Shown here one piece after another: positions 8,355-15,794 of a DNA stretch of 64,000 bases. The stretch is taken from assembly GCA_041676705.1 (NCBI GenBank), contig JBAYRL010000008.1, forward strand, positions 11,727 to 75,726. Reading direction: 5' to 3'. Within the stretch, counting starts at the first letter, position 1. Each line of letters begins with the position of its first letter. This DNA comes from Acidimicrobiia bacterium. Lineage in GTDB: Bacteria; Actinomycetota; Acidimicrobiia; Acidimicrobiales; SKKL01. The notes below the pieces were generated by a model. The model saw only the letters and a program-made list of their open reading frames with translations. It was not told the DNA's origin and made no database searches. The position numbers and the translations under genes are program-made.

Positions 8355-9569
8355 CTAGGCGGCTTTGTCAGGGGCCATGGTCGGCACCACCAATGGGTCG
8401 CCGCCAATTGATTCCAGCGCCGCCAAAGCTTCGTCCAGCGTGCCAACTTCAATAATTTGCACTTTGTCCCCCGCTTGTCGGCGGGCCGCCGCCAATTCCG
8501 CTTCGCCTAAGGAATCGGGAACCAAAAACACGGCCACCCCTTCGTGGCGGGCGGTGGCGGCTTTTTGTTCCACCCCACCAATGGGGCCCACAGTGCCGTC
8601 GCGGTCAATGGTGCCGGTTACCGCAACCTGTTGGCCACCAGTCAGTTCACCTGGCGTCAACAAATCGAGGATAGTGAGGGTGAAACTCAACCCCGCGGAG
8701 GGCCCACCCACCGAACCAGTTTCAATATCGACATCAATTGGAAACACGAAATGGGCATCGCGGGTTTGTAGCGAAACCCCCAAAAACGCCACGGTGTCAT
8801 CATCTTCACGGGCACCCAGCGTTACCCGTTTCACCCGACGATCCTGGCTGTTCGCATCGTGCTCGTCGATCCCGGAGCCCTCGGCACCGCGCGCTTCGGT
8901 TGCCGAGGGATCAAAATGCTCCACCAACAAATCCACTTCGTCGCCAGGGCTCAACGCAGCGATCGCCTCAACCAGATCGGCCGCCACCAAAATCGGGGTA
9001 CCATTAACCTCGACAATTGTGTCGCCAAGCTCGAGAACCCCGTCGGCGGGGGTGTGTTCCGAGACGCTAGCCACCACCGCGCCCGTTCCGGTGAAACCCA
9101 CTTCATAGCCCAAACGTTCCAGCGCCACGTAGGTCGCCAATTCCTTAGAAACGTCCATCATGGCCAAATTCAAACGACGGTTCTCATCGGGGTCGTTGTC
9201 GCCCAGAACGACCTCTTCTTTCATTACGGTGACTTCAGGATCTAACCAACCCACCAAAGCACCCCATAAGGTCAGACGCTGTCGAGAAATCGAAATGGTA
9301 CTCAACATGAACGATCCCTCGGGCTCGTACACGGTGGCACCGTCGATCGCCACTAGGGGCACGGTGGGCCGCATAGTTCCGGGTGAAAACGCGAAATACG
9401 GGACTCGCACCACTTGAGAAGCAACGACTAGCACCACTAGCACTACCGCTGCGCCCATGGTTCGAATGACCCAACGCTGCTGCCACCACGTGCTTCGCTC
9501 TGGTTCTTCGTTTTGGCTGTATGCGACGCTGAAGTCGCCGCTGCCGGTATCTTCGGAAGACTTGGGCAC
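8355..9569 (-). CDS. Lon-like PDZ-domain serine protease (YlbL/COG3480 type)
   Basis: A 404-residue protein anchored by one N-terminal helix (GAAVVLVVLVVASQVV, about residues 39-55), followed by a PDZ domain (GAVVASVSEHTPADGVLELGD) and a Lon-type protease domain. The Ser-Lys dyad is visible: Ser in GGPSAGLSFTLTILD and Lys in IGGVEQKAATA. The protease would act outside the membrane on exported or septal proteins. It is the first gene of a minus-strand operon: 46 bases separate its stop from the DivIVA-domain gene, then UPF0182 follows. Divergent from the small membrane protein at 9629. In Bacillus the homologue YlbL is linked to cell-division checkpoint control; a link to the DivIVA protein here is inference. 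Confidence 0.92.
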   Translation of the reverse strand: MPKSSEDTGSGDFSVAYSQNEEPERSTWWQQRWVIRTMGAAVVLVVLVVASQVVRVPYFAFSPGTMRPTVPLVAIDGATVYEPEGSFMLSTISISRQRLTLWGALVGWLDPEVTVMKEEVVLGDNDPDENRRLNLAMMDVSKELATYVALERLGYEVGFTGTGAVVASVSEHTPADGVLELGDTIVEVNGTPILVAADLVEAIAALSPGDEVDLLVEHFDPSATEARGAEGSGIDEHDANSQDRRVKRVTLGAREDDDTVAFLGVSLQTRDAHFVFPIDVDIETGSVGGPSAGLSFTLTILDLLTPGELTGGQQVAVTGTIDRDGTVGPIGGVEQKAATARHEGVAVFLVPDSLGEAELAAARRQAGDKVQIIEVGTLDEALAALESIGGDPLVVPTMAPDKAA

Positions 9570-9628
9570 TAATATCGACCTTTAGATTGCAGCATCAACC
9601 ACCAGAATAACGGTCGCTAAGCATCTTC

Positions 9629-9868
9629 ATGTCTTCACTACCATTTCGACATTCAAACAAGGCTCCCAAACCAGCGCCACCATCGGTTCGCGTTCGTAAA
9701 GAGGTGCCGTGGGAAGACCCCGACGCCGTTCGACCGACCTGGCTCCAACGCGGGGCTTCGGGCGTAATGCTGCTCATACTGGTAGTGATTTTGGGAATTA
9801 TGCTCACCGTAGCGATTGGAATTTTGTTGATAATGGCGTTCTTTCTAGCCGACTACATCATCGGTTAA
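9629..9868 (+). CDS. small single-helix membrane protein
   Basis: A 79-residue protein with a basic, Pro-rich cytoplasmic part (KAPKPAPPSVRVRKEVPWED) and one long hydrophobic C-terminal helix that may fold as a hairpin (VMLLILVVILGIMLTVAIG then a second stretch to the end). No family recognised. It is divergent from the Lon-like protease, with about 59 bases between the starts, and convergent with the gene at 9897-10316. No cleavage site is seen. The composition (clear positive-inside pattern) argues for a real gene rather than a chance frame. Confidence 0.65.
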   Translation: MSSLPFRHSNKAPKPAPPSVRVRKEVPWEDPDAVRPTWLQRGASGVMLLILVVILGIMLTVAIGILLIMAFFLADYIIG

Positions 9869-9896
9869 ACAACCACCTCGACGCTTCAGCAAGCGA

Positions 9897-10316
9897 CTAC
9901 CGCCCAAAGAGGCCTTTACGCGGTGGATTATCATTCTCAGCCATCAGAGTTTCGGGCTCTTCCTCATCATCAGCCTCGCCCGAGTTTTCTTCTACCCACG
10001 CCGGGGCTCGTTCGGGATTAATGGCAGCACGCTGTTGATCAAAAAGTGGAGTGCTAGAAAGTGTGGGCACACCAGCATCATCTTGGCGGGATTCTTGTTC
10101 CGATTCCGCTTCTGCGGCCACCAGTTCGTCGGCTAATTCAACTTCGTAACGCACCTTGAACTCGAAGGCCACTTCTTCCATTCGATAAATTCGTACGCCT
10201 TCGGCGTTTTCTTCGTTACGAAGCCGCTCCACAATAGTTATAGCGTCGGTAATCGTTTCAGCTTGGCGATAACCAGGTTTGCCTTCGGGGCTTCTAAAAA
10301 TAACCATGTACAGCAC
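9897..10316 (-). CDS. conserved hypothetical cytoplasmic protein
   Basis: A 139-residue protein starting with GTG at 10316, well placed behind AGGAG. The first ~75 residues form a compact alpha/beta-looking domain (MVIFRSPEGKPGYRQAETI ... VRIYRMEEVAFEFKVRYEVE). The rest is an acidic, disordered tail with Glu/Ser runs. I do not recognise the family. Its start is 11 bases from the frame of the divergent HEAT-repeat gene, so the two probably share a promoter region inside each other's 5' ends. Confidence 0.7.
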   Translation of the reverse strand: MLYMVIFRSPEGKPGYRQAETITDAITIVERLRNEENAEGVRIYRMEEVAFEFKVRYEVELADELVAAEAESEQESRQDDAGVPTLSSTPLFDQQRAAINPERAPAWVEENSGEADDEEEPETLMAENDNPPRKGLFGR

Positions 10317-10336
10317 CGCGAACTCCTTTGGAAGAT

Positions 10337-10966
10337 ATGAACGGTCAACCAGAACTCGACCATCTAATAAATGACAGTAGTAGCGGCCGACGACGACGAG
10401 TAGCCATAGCCGGACATACCGGAGACGAAGCTACTGCCCGAGCTCATCTAAATGACCGCGACCCGAAAGTTCGTGCTAGTGCCCTTACAGCCTTATCGCG
10501 ACTTGGGGCTGCCAAAAACTCTGAAATTGAACAGGCTTTGGGCGACCCCAGTTCGTTGGTCCGCCGGCGTGCCCTAGATGTCGGTCGTCACTTAGGTGGA
10601 GACGTACTGCCATCGCTCGTGCCGTTGTTAAAAGACTCTGAGGACACTGTTTGCGAAGTAGCCTGTTGGGCCCTTGGGGAACAAGAACCACCCAACCCAA
10701 AGGCAGCCGCGGCGCTAGAAGAAGTGGCACAAAACCATACCGATCGCCTGTGTCGAGAAGCCGCCATCGCCGCCTTAGGGGCCCTAGGCGAACCCCGCTC
10801 TTTAGCCACAATATTGGCCGCCACAACCGACGTAGCCACAGTGCGGCGTCGAGCCGTTATTGCTTTGGCCCCCTATGACGGACCCGAAGTAGACGAAGCT
10901 TTAGAGCGTGCTCGAAACGACCGTGACTGGCAGGTCCGCCAAGCCGCCGAAGACCTGCTGGCCTAG
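10337..10966 (+). CDS. HEAT-repeat protein
   Basis: The ATG at 10337 gives 209 residues (a TTG three codons upstream, 10328, is the alternative). The protein is a series of ~30-residue helical repeats of PBS-lyase/HEAT type: DRDPKVRASALTALSRLG, GDPSSLVRRRALDVGRHLG, KDSEDTVCEVACWALGE, DRLCREAAIAALGALGE, ATVRRRAVIALAPYDG and DRDWQVRQAAEDLLA. Such solenoids bind proteins and have no catalytic residues. In other bacteria some act on phycobilin attachment, but nothing here points to pigments, so a generic scaffold role is safer. It stands alone, divergent from 9897-10316 and convergent with the enoyl-CoA hydratase. Confidence 0.88.
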   Translation: MNGQPELDHLINDSSSGRRRRVAIAGHTGDEATARAHLNDRDPKVRASALTALSRLGAAKNSEIEQALGDPSSLVRRRALDVGRHLGGDVLPSLVPLLKDSEDTVCEVACWALGEQEPPNPKAAAALEEVAQNHTDRLCREAAIAALGALGEPRSLATILAATTDVATVRRRAVIALAPYDGPEVDEALERARNDRDWQVRQAAEDLLA

Positions 10967-10992
10967 TAATAACAGCTTGAACACCAGATGGT

Positions 10993-11766
10993 TTATCGGT
11001 GTTTCCACTCGGCGGGACGTTTCTCTACAAACGAGAGCATGCCTTCTTGAGCGTCTTCTAGTTGGCTAGCGGCCGCCATAACCTCAATGGCATAGTCGTA
11101 GGCCGATTCTTGGTCCATACCCAGCTGGCGGTGCAACGCACGCTTACCCATTGCTCGTGAAGCCGCGCTGCCCCTCGTCGCTCGACCCAGCAGCTCTAGC
11201 GTGGCTTCTTCTAGCTCTTCTTCCTCTACCACCCGATTGATTAAACCCCACGACCACGCCGTTTGCGCGTCAATCGAATCACCAGTTAATGCCAGCTCTA
11301 GGGCCTGTTTCCGACCGATGCTGCGACCAATCGCCACCATGGGGGTCGTACAGAACCAGCCACCCTTACCTCCGGGTGCCGCGAAGGTGGCATTTCCAGC
11401 CGCCACCGCCAGATCGGCTGCTGCCACCAGCTGGCAGCCAGCAGCGGTTGCCACCGCATGCACCCTGGCAATCACCACCTGTGGAATGTATTGCATGGTG
11501 TCCATAACCTCGGTACAGGTACGCAACAATTTATGCATCTGGGGCAGAGGTGCGCCGACCATGGCACCCAAATCGTGTCCGGCGCTAAAGGCCGGGCCAG
11601 CTCCAGCCAGAATCACCCCCGTCGCATCGGTGTCTCCAGCTTGGCGAAACGCCTGCAAGAGCGCTTCCAAAAGTTCTAGCGACAGCGCGTTTCGTCGTTT
11701 CGGACGGTTCATAGTGATCGTGATGACATCACCTTCACGCTCAACTAGTACGAGTTCTTCTGCCAT
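10993..11766 (-). CDS. enoyl-CoA hydratase/isomerase family protein
   Basis: The ATG at 11766 gives 257 residues, the normal crotonase length; a longer open frame upstream is antisense to bioY. The crotonase fold is clear: NRPKRRNALSLELLEALLQA, the oxyanion-hole segment AGAGPAFSAGHDLGAM, and HAVATAAGCQLVAAADLAVA followed by GGWFCTTPMVAIGRSIG. The first catalytic Glu position (usually GG-G-E) reads AGCQLVAA, so the Glu is absent, and the second region has GGKGGWFCTTP. This could mean a crotonase with a different reaction rather than a standard hydratase. Substrate unknown. Divergent from bioY, convergent with the HEAT-repeat gene. Confidence 0.88.
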   Translation of the reverse strand: MAEELVLVEREGDVITITMNRPKRRNALSLELLEALLQAFRQAGDTDATGVILAGAGPAFSAGHDLGAMVGAPLPQMHKLLRTCTEVMDTMQYIPQVVIARVHAVATAAGCQLVAAADLAVAAGNATFAAPGGKGGWFCTTPMVAIGRSIGRKQALELALTGDSIDAQTAWSWGLINRVVEEEELEEATLELLGRATRGSAASRAMGKRALHRQLGMDQESAYDYAIEVMAAASQLEDAQEGMLSFVEKRPAEWKHR

Positions 11767-11869
11767 TTTGTTTCTTCCCCTTGGGCCTAGGTGGTCCCTT
11801 TGTGAGAGAGTAACCAAAGAACGACCCATCAGGTCATATAGGTCAGAAACCACTACGGAGGACCAACCT

Positions 11870-12451
11870 GTGTATGCCCCATCGCCAGCCCTAACCCTCT
11901 CGGGATTACTACCAACGACCAAGGTACGAACCGTAGCTTTGGTGGTAGCAGCCGCTGCGTTGACCGCCCTCGCGGCGCAGATCTCGGTACCCATTCCTGG
12001 TACCCCGGTGCCGGTAACACTGCAAACCTTCACGGTGGTGCTGGTAGGTGCCGGTTTGGGCTGGAAGTCAGGGCTTGCTAGTCAGCTGCTCTATGTGATG
12101 GTGGGCGCTATGGGTGCCCCTATTTATGCTGGTGGCGAAGGCGGCTGGACGGCGACCACTAGCCATACCGCTGGCTATCTAGTGGGTTTTGTGGTGGCCG
12201 CTACGGTGGCTGGCGCGTTGGCTGAGCGTGGTCAAGACCGCCGGATTCTCACCGCTATTCCCGCTATGGCCATTGCGTCGGTAATTATTTGGGCCTTTGG
12301 TGCCACCTGGTTGGCTTACTCGCTGTCAATCTCACCCGCAGCTGCCATTAGCGCCGGGGTGACCCCATTTATCCTGGGTGACGCCATCAAGATGTTGGCT
12401 GCGGGGTTGGTGCTACCAGCTGCGTGGCGCTTGGTGGAATCACGCCGATAA
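11870..12451 (+). CDS. bioY: biotin transporter BioY (S component of ECF transporter)
   Basis: A 193-residue membrane protein that starts at GTG 11870, seven bases after GGAGGA (11857-11862). The longer open frame that includes it begins inside the antisense of the hydratase and is not real. About six hydrophobic helices are present, with the BioY hallmark PIPGTPVPVTLQTF and the substrate-site segment QLLYVMVGAMGAPIYAGGEG. It binds biotin in the membrane and works with the EcfA/A'/T energising module, which is not in this window; some solo BioY proteins transport alone. Convergent with mreB, with 16 bases between the stops. Confidence 0.93.
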   Translation: MYAPSPALTLSGLLPTTKVRTVALVVAAAALTALAAQISVPIPGTPVPVTLQTFTVVLVGAGLGWKSGLASQLLYVMVGAMGAPIYAGGEGGWTATTSHTAGYLVGFVVAATVAGALAERGQDRRILTAIPAMAIASVIIWAFGATWLAYSLSISPAAAISAGVTPFILGDAIKMLAAGLVLPAAWRLVESRR

Positions 12452-12467
12452 CGCGTCGAACTATTGG

Positions 12468-13493
12468 TTACCGTGCTGAACGAGCGTCCATAAACACGCC
12501 CTTCAGCACGTCGTATGCCTCGATGCAGCGACCAGCACCGAGCACCACCGATTCCAACGGAGCCTCTACTAGGTGCACGTCGACTTGGGTTTCTTGTTGT
12601 AGACGCACGGCCAAACCGGCAAGCATGCCGCCACCGCCAACCAAATGGATGCCTTGACCGATTAGGTCTTGTGCCAATTCAGGTGGGGCGGCTGCCAAAC
12701 AAGCCAGGACAGCCTCGACAATGGCGTTTACCGGTTCTTCAATGGCGTCACGTACTTCAGCCGGGGTCAGCAACACCGTCTTTGGCAGACCAGTAACGAG
12801 GTCACGGCCACGAACTTCGGCGTTCACATCTTCTTGTACGGGATAAGCCGAACCAATTGTGACCTTGATCTGTTCGGCTGTTTGCTCACCAATAGCAATA
12901 CCGTATTCACGGCGGATGAAATTCTGAATGGCATTGTCGATATCGAAGCTGCCCACCCGCACGGCTTCGATAGCCACAATTCCACCCAGGGAAATTAAGG
13001 CGGCCTCTGAGGTGCCACCACCAATATCAACAACCATCGAACCGATTGGTTCGTTGATGGGCAACCCAGAACCAATAGCCGCGGCCATGGGCTGTTCTAT
13101 TAGTTGCGCATCGGCCGCCCCAGCGCGGCGAGCAGCTTCGGTAACGGCACGCCGCTCGACCGCAGTAATAGCCGAGGGCACACAAATAATTACTCGGGGC
13201 CGATTGAATCGACTGACCCCTACTCGTTGTAGAACCAACCGAATCATGCGTTGCGTGATGTCGAAGTCGGTGATTGCGCCTTGGCGTAACGGGCGAACCG
13301 CCACAATGTTGGCCGGGGTTCGACCAATCATCTGCCAAGCGTCATGACCCATGGCTAGCACTTCACCGGTTTGGTTGTTAAGCGCGATAACGGTGGGCTC
13401 GTTCATAACGATGCCCTCACCGCGTGCGTAAACCAAGGTATTGGCGGTGCCTAAGTCAATCGCAAGATCTCGAGCCAGAGTAATGCCTACCAA
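12468..13493 (-). CDS. mreB: rod-shape determining protein MreB/Mbl
   Basis: A 341-residue actin-like ATPase with phosphate-1 (AIDLGTANTLVYARGEGIV), connect-1, phosphate-2 (VVDIGGGTSEAALISLGG) and adenosine (LVGGGGMLAGL) motifs in order. It polymerises under the membrane and guides lateral wall synthesis. It starts at TTG 13493, seven bases inside the end of the 118-residue membrane protein gene, so translation is coupled. It is unusual that mreC, mreD and rodA are not next to it; instead the upstream genes are a small membrane protein and moaE. Many actinobacteria lack MreB, but Acidimicrobiia-like and filamentous lineages can keep it. Confidence 0.95.
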   Translation of the reverse strand: MVGITLARDLAIDLGTANTLVYARGEGIVMNEPTVIALNNQTGEVLAMGHDAWQMIGRTPANIVAVRPLRQGAITDFDITQRMIRLVLQRVGVSRFNRPRVIICVPSAITAVERRAVTEAARRAGAADAQLIEQPMAAAIGSGLPINEPIGSMVVDIGGGTSEAALISLGGIVAIEAVRVGSFDIDNAIQNFIRREYGIAIGEQTAEQIKVTIGSAYPVQEDVNAEVRGRDLVTGLPKTVLLTPAEVRDAIEEPVNAIVEAVLACLAAAPPELAQDLIGQGIHLVGGGGMLAGLAVRLQQETQVDVHLVEAPLESVVLGAGRCIEAYDVLKGVFMDARSAR

Positions 13494-13843
13494 ATATCGG
13501 ACTCATCGCCAGAGCGCGAGTCAGGTTCATCGCCAAAGCGGCCTCCGAGACGTGAACCGTCGCGTACGTTCGGGCCAGACAAACCAAGGCCGAAGCTATC
13601 TGGCTTCCGTATTCTACCCTGCTTCTTTGGTGCTCTTGTAGGCGAAGTTCTAAATACAGACTTGTCATTTGCTTCGGTGGGGGTTTGGCTACCCGGCTCT
13701 TTGGGCGCCAAGGCCTGCATCTCACGACGGAATTCTTCCATAGCTGAACTGCGACGAAAGCCCACTTTGTTGTAGGCATTAAAGGCAATGGCCCCTATCA
13801 CGCCCACAATAAGCGCAATAAGCAAAAAACTTGCCGGGTTCAC
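13487..13843 (-). CDS. small membrane-anchored protein between moaE and mreB
   Basis: A 118-residue protein with one N-terminal helix (ASFLLIALIVGVIGAIAFNA) and a basic-then-acidic low-complexity cytoplasmic tail (APKKQGRIRKPDSFG ... SRSGDESDIW). No family is recognised. Its ATG overlaps the moaE stop (ATGA at 13843-13840), and its stop lies within the first codons of mreB. The tight coupling to mreB suggests that it might anchor or regulate MreB filaments, but that is inference from position only. Confidence 0.75.
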   Translation of the reverse strand: MNPASFLLIALIVGVIGAIAFNAYNKVGFRRSSAMEEFRREMQALAPKEPGSQTPTEANDKSVFRTSPTRAPKKQGRIRKPDSFGLGLSGPNVRDGSRLGGRFGDEPDSRSGDESDIW

Positions 13844-14349
13844 TGATCACCACCTGGTAACTTTTCGGAAACCGCTGGGGCGGATATACCATCCACATCG
13901 ACGATGTGTTGAGGTTCTAAACCCCAGCTTTGGCCACCTTCCCAGGTTTCACGTTTCCAAATCGGAACGGTGGCTTTCACCGTATCGATTCCGTAGCGTG
14001 CCGCGCTAAACGCGGTGTCGCGGTGGGGTGAGGAAACCGCGACCACCACTGCCGACTCACCAATCTCGACCAAACCCACCCGATGCACTATTGCCATTCG
14101 ACCAATATCGCTGTAGAGCTCACGCGCTTTGGCCACGATGGCAGCCAGTCGTGGAACAACTATTTCGGTGTAAGCCTCGTATTCAAGCTTGGTAACCCCA
14201 GGACGACCTTCAGCATGATCGCGGGCATTGCCACTAAAGACCACTACCGCACCGCAATCGGGCCGCGCTACCCAGGTGGTAATGCTGGCCAGGGGTACCG
14301 GTTCTTTAGTTAAGCCGACCCAGGTGTCGCCGTCGTGTGGTTCACTCAC
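13840..14349 (-). CDS. moaE: molybdopterin synthase catalytic subunit MoaE
   Basis: A 169-residue protein that converts precursor Z (cPMP) to molybdopterin with sulfur from the MoaD thiocarboxylate. Family motifs are present: CGAVVVFSGNARDH near the start, KLEYEAYTEI, RMAIVHRVGLVEIGESAVVV, SSPHRDTAF, and the active-site lysine region DTVKATVPIWKRETW. It begins at GTG 14349 behind GGAGGGG. MoaD is not adjacent. It leads the moaE / membrane protein / mreB chain through overlapping codons, an unusual pairing of cofactor synthesis with cytoskeleton genes. Its C-terminus has a ~25-residue extension past the usual end. Confidence 0.93.
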   Translation of the reverse strand: MSEPHDGDTWVGLTKEPVPLASITTWVARPDCGAVVVFSGNARDHAEGRPGVTKLEYEAYTEIVVPRLAAIVAKARELYSDIGRMAIVHRVGLVEIGESAVVVAVSSPHRDTAFSAARYGIDTVKATVPIWKRETWEGGQSWGLEPQHIVDVDGISAPAVSEKLPGGDQ

Positions 14350-14527
14350 CCCTCCAGTCTAGGAGGACCCAACACAATGCCACTCAATGCATTCCCCCTG
14401 TCCGAGGGGTTCATAACCCGCTGTACTGCGAGTTTGTTCCGCGTACCCTCCAAGTATCTTGGCCGCGCGCCATTACCACAGGTATCTCGGTATTCTCATT
14501 GGTGTGCCCATAGATGACTACCCCGAC

Positions 14528-15703
14528 ATGGATGGAGAAGATTTCCAGCCACCACGGCACCCCGATGACCGGCTGTGGAGGCATCCAGCCGAGTTTGCTT
14601 GGGAAGCTTCGATGTCATCGCAAAACCCGTTCCTAGCCACCGGGGCGCAGGCCAGCGAATACTCTCATCAGAACGCAAAACACAGAGGTTCGGGTCGTTC
14701 GATGTTGGGCACGGTGGTGATCTCTAGTCTCTTCGGTGCTTCTTTCGCGCTCTTAACCGTATTCGCCACTGGGCTAGGCACCCGGGTTGAACCGGCGCCA
14801 CTGAGCCAAGAAAACATTATTGATCCGGGCGATTCCAATGTTCTGGCAGCTCGAAGCACTCTGGGCGTGGCCGAAATAGCTACCAGCGTGCGCTCAAGTG
14901 TCGTCCAGCTACGACTTGGTGATGATGATTTGGGTGACGCCTCGGCCATAGTTTGGAACTCGGATGGCTACTTGGTCACCGACGCGCAAATGGTAGATTC
15001 CGTCGAGGCCGTGAACGTTGTTTTGGCTGATGGCACCACCAAAAAAGCCGCTGTGATTGGCGTTGACCCGGTTACGAAACTTGCGGTGCTTCATGTCAAT
15101 GCCCCCGAGCTAACCCCAGCCGACCATAAAAATACTGCTTCGGTTTCGGTGGGAGATTGGGCTATGGCCTACGGGGTCAGTGAGTCGGGTTTGCCTTCCA
15201 TTAGCTCGGGAACCATAAGCGGCGTGGAAGAGCGTCTAAGCACGCAAGACGGCACGTTGCTGTACGGCATGGTTCGCTTAGGCGCTGCTCTGCCCGACGG
15301 CGTGGTTGGTGGGCCTCTGGTTTCTGCCCAAGGGGAAGTAATTGGAATTCTGCTTCAAGGTAGCGGCGATTCGCCCTTTAGCTGGGCGCTGCCAACCACC
15401 TACGCCGAAACGGTGATCGACCAACTCATCGAAACTGGCAGCATGACTCACCCTTGGTTAGGTGTAGAAGGTGAACGTCGCAGCGGTGGGCCAACCATCA
15501 CCAGAATCACCGCTAACAGTCCGGCCTCTGAAGCTGGCCTTCAGGTAGGTGACGTGCTGTTACGGGTCGACGATGAACCCCTGATTTCAATGATTACCCT
15601 CGTAACCAAGATTCGTAGCCGCTTGCCGGGCGACACCGTAGTTATTACCTATGAGCGCGATGGTGAGGTAGAAACCACCGAGGCTGTATTAGCAGGCCAT
15701 TAA
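14528..15703 (+). CDS. HtrA/DegP-like PDZ protein, catalytic triad lost (pseudoprotease)
   Basis: The ATG at 14528 gives 391 residues (GTG 14501 and ATG 14459 are longer options). The cytoplasmic start holds DDRLWRHPAEFAW, a motif I associate with actinobacterial membrane-bound trypsin-like proteins. One helix follows near residues 60-78, then a trypsin-like domain and a C-terminal PDZ domain (ANSPASEAGLQVGDVLLRVDD). The usual TNNHVV is TDAQMV (Gln154), the Asp of TDLAVL is Lys184 (DPVTKLAVL), and GNSGGPL is GVVGGPL (Val260). All three catalytic residues are therefore replaced while the surrounding fold motifs are kept. It should act outside the membrane as a binding or sensing protein, not as a protease. 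Alone between moaE and the epimerase. Confidence 0.9.
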   Translation: MDGEDFQPPRHPDDRLWRHPAEFAWEASMSSQNPFLATGAQASEYSHQNAKHRGSGRSMLGTVVISSLFGASFALLTVFATGLGTRVEPAPLSQENIIDPGDSNVLAARSTLGVAEIATSVRSSVVQLRLGDDDLGDASAIVWNSDGYLVTDAQMVDSVEAVNVVLADGTTKKAAVIGVDPVTKLAVLHVNAPELTPADHKNTASVSVGDWAMAYGVSESGLPSISSGTISGVEERLSTQDGTLLYGMVRLGAALPDGVVGGPLVSAQGEVIGILLQGSGDSPFSWALPTTYAETVIDQLIETGSMTHPWLGVEGERRSGGPTITRITANSPASEAGLQVGDVLLRVDDEPLISMITLVTKIRSRLPGDTVVITYERDGEVETTEAVLAGH

Positions 15704-15794
15704 ACTAATACACGCCTAGCGCTATGAGCGTGAGGCAAGTCTCACAAGGCCAGGCTCAGCCAAAGACACTGCTTTGGGGTGGCACCATGTCGCG

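Noticed and set aside
8365..9108. 247-codon plus-strand open frame opposite the Lon-like protease
   Set aside because: Antisense to a protease with clear domains; translation has no recognisable motif.
11201..12451. 416-codon frame that looks like a long protein ending in BioY
   Set aside because: The first 220 codons are antisense to the enoyl-CoA hydratase; BioY starts at GTG 11870 with GGAGGA upstream.
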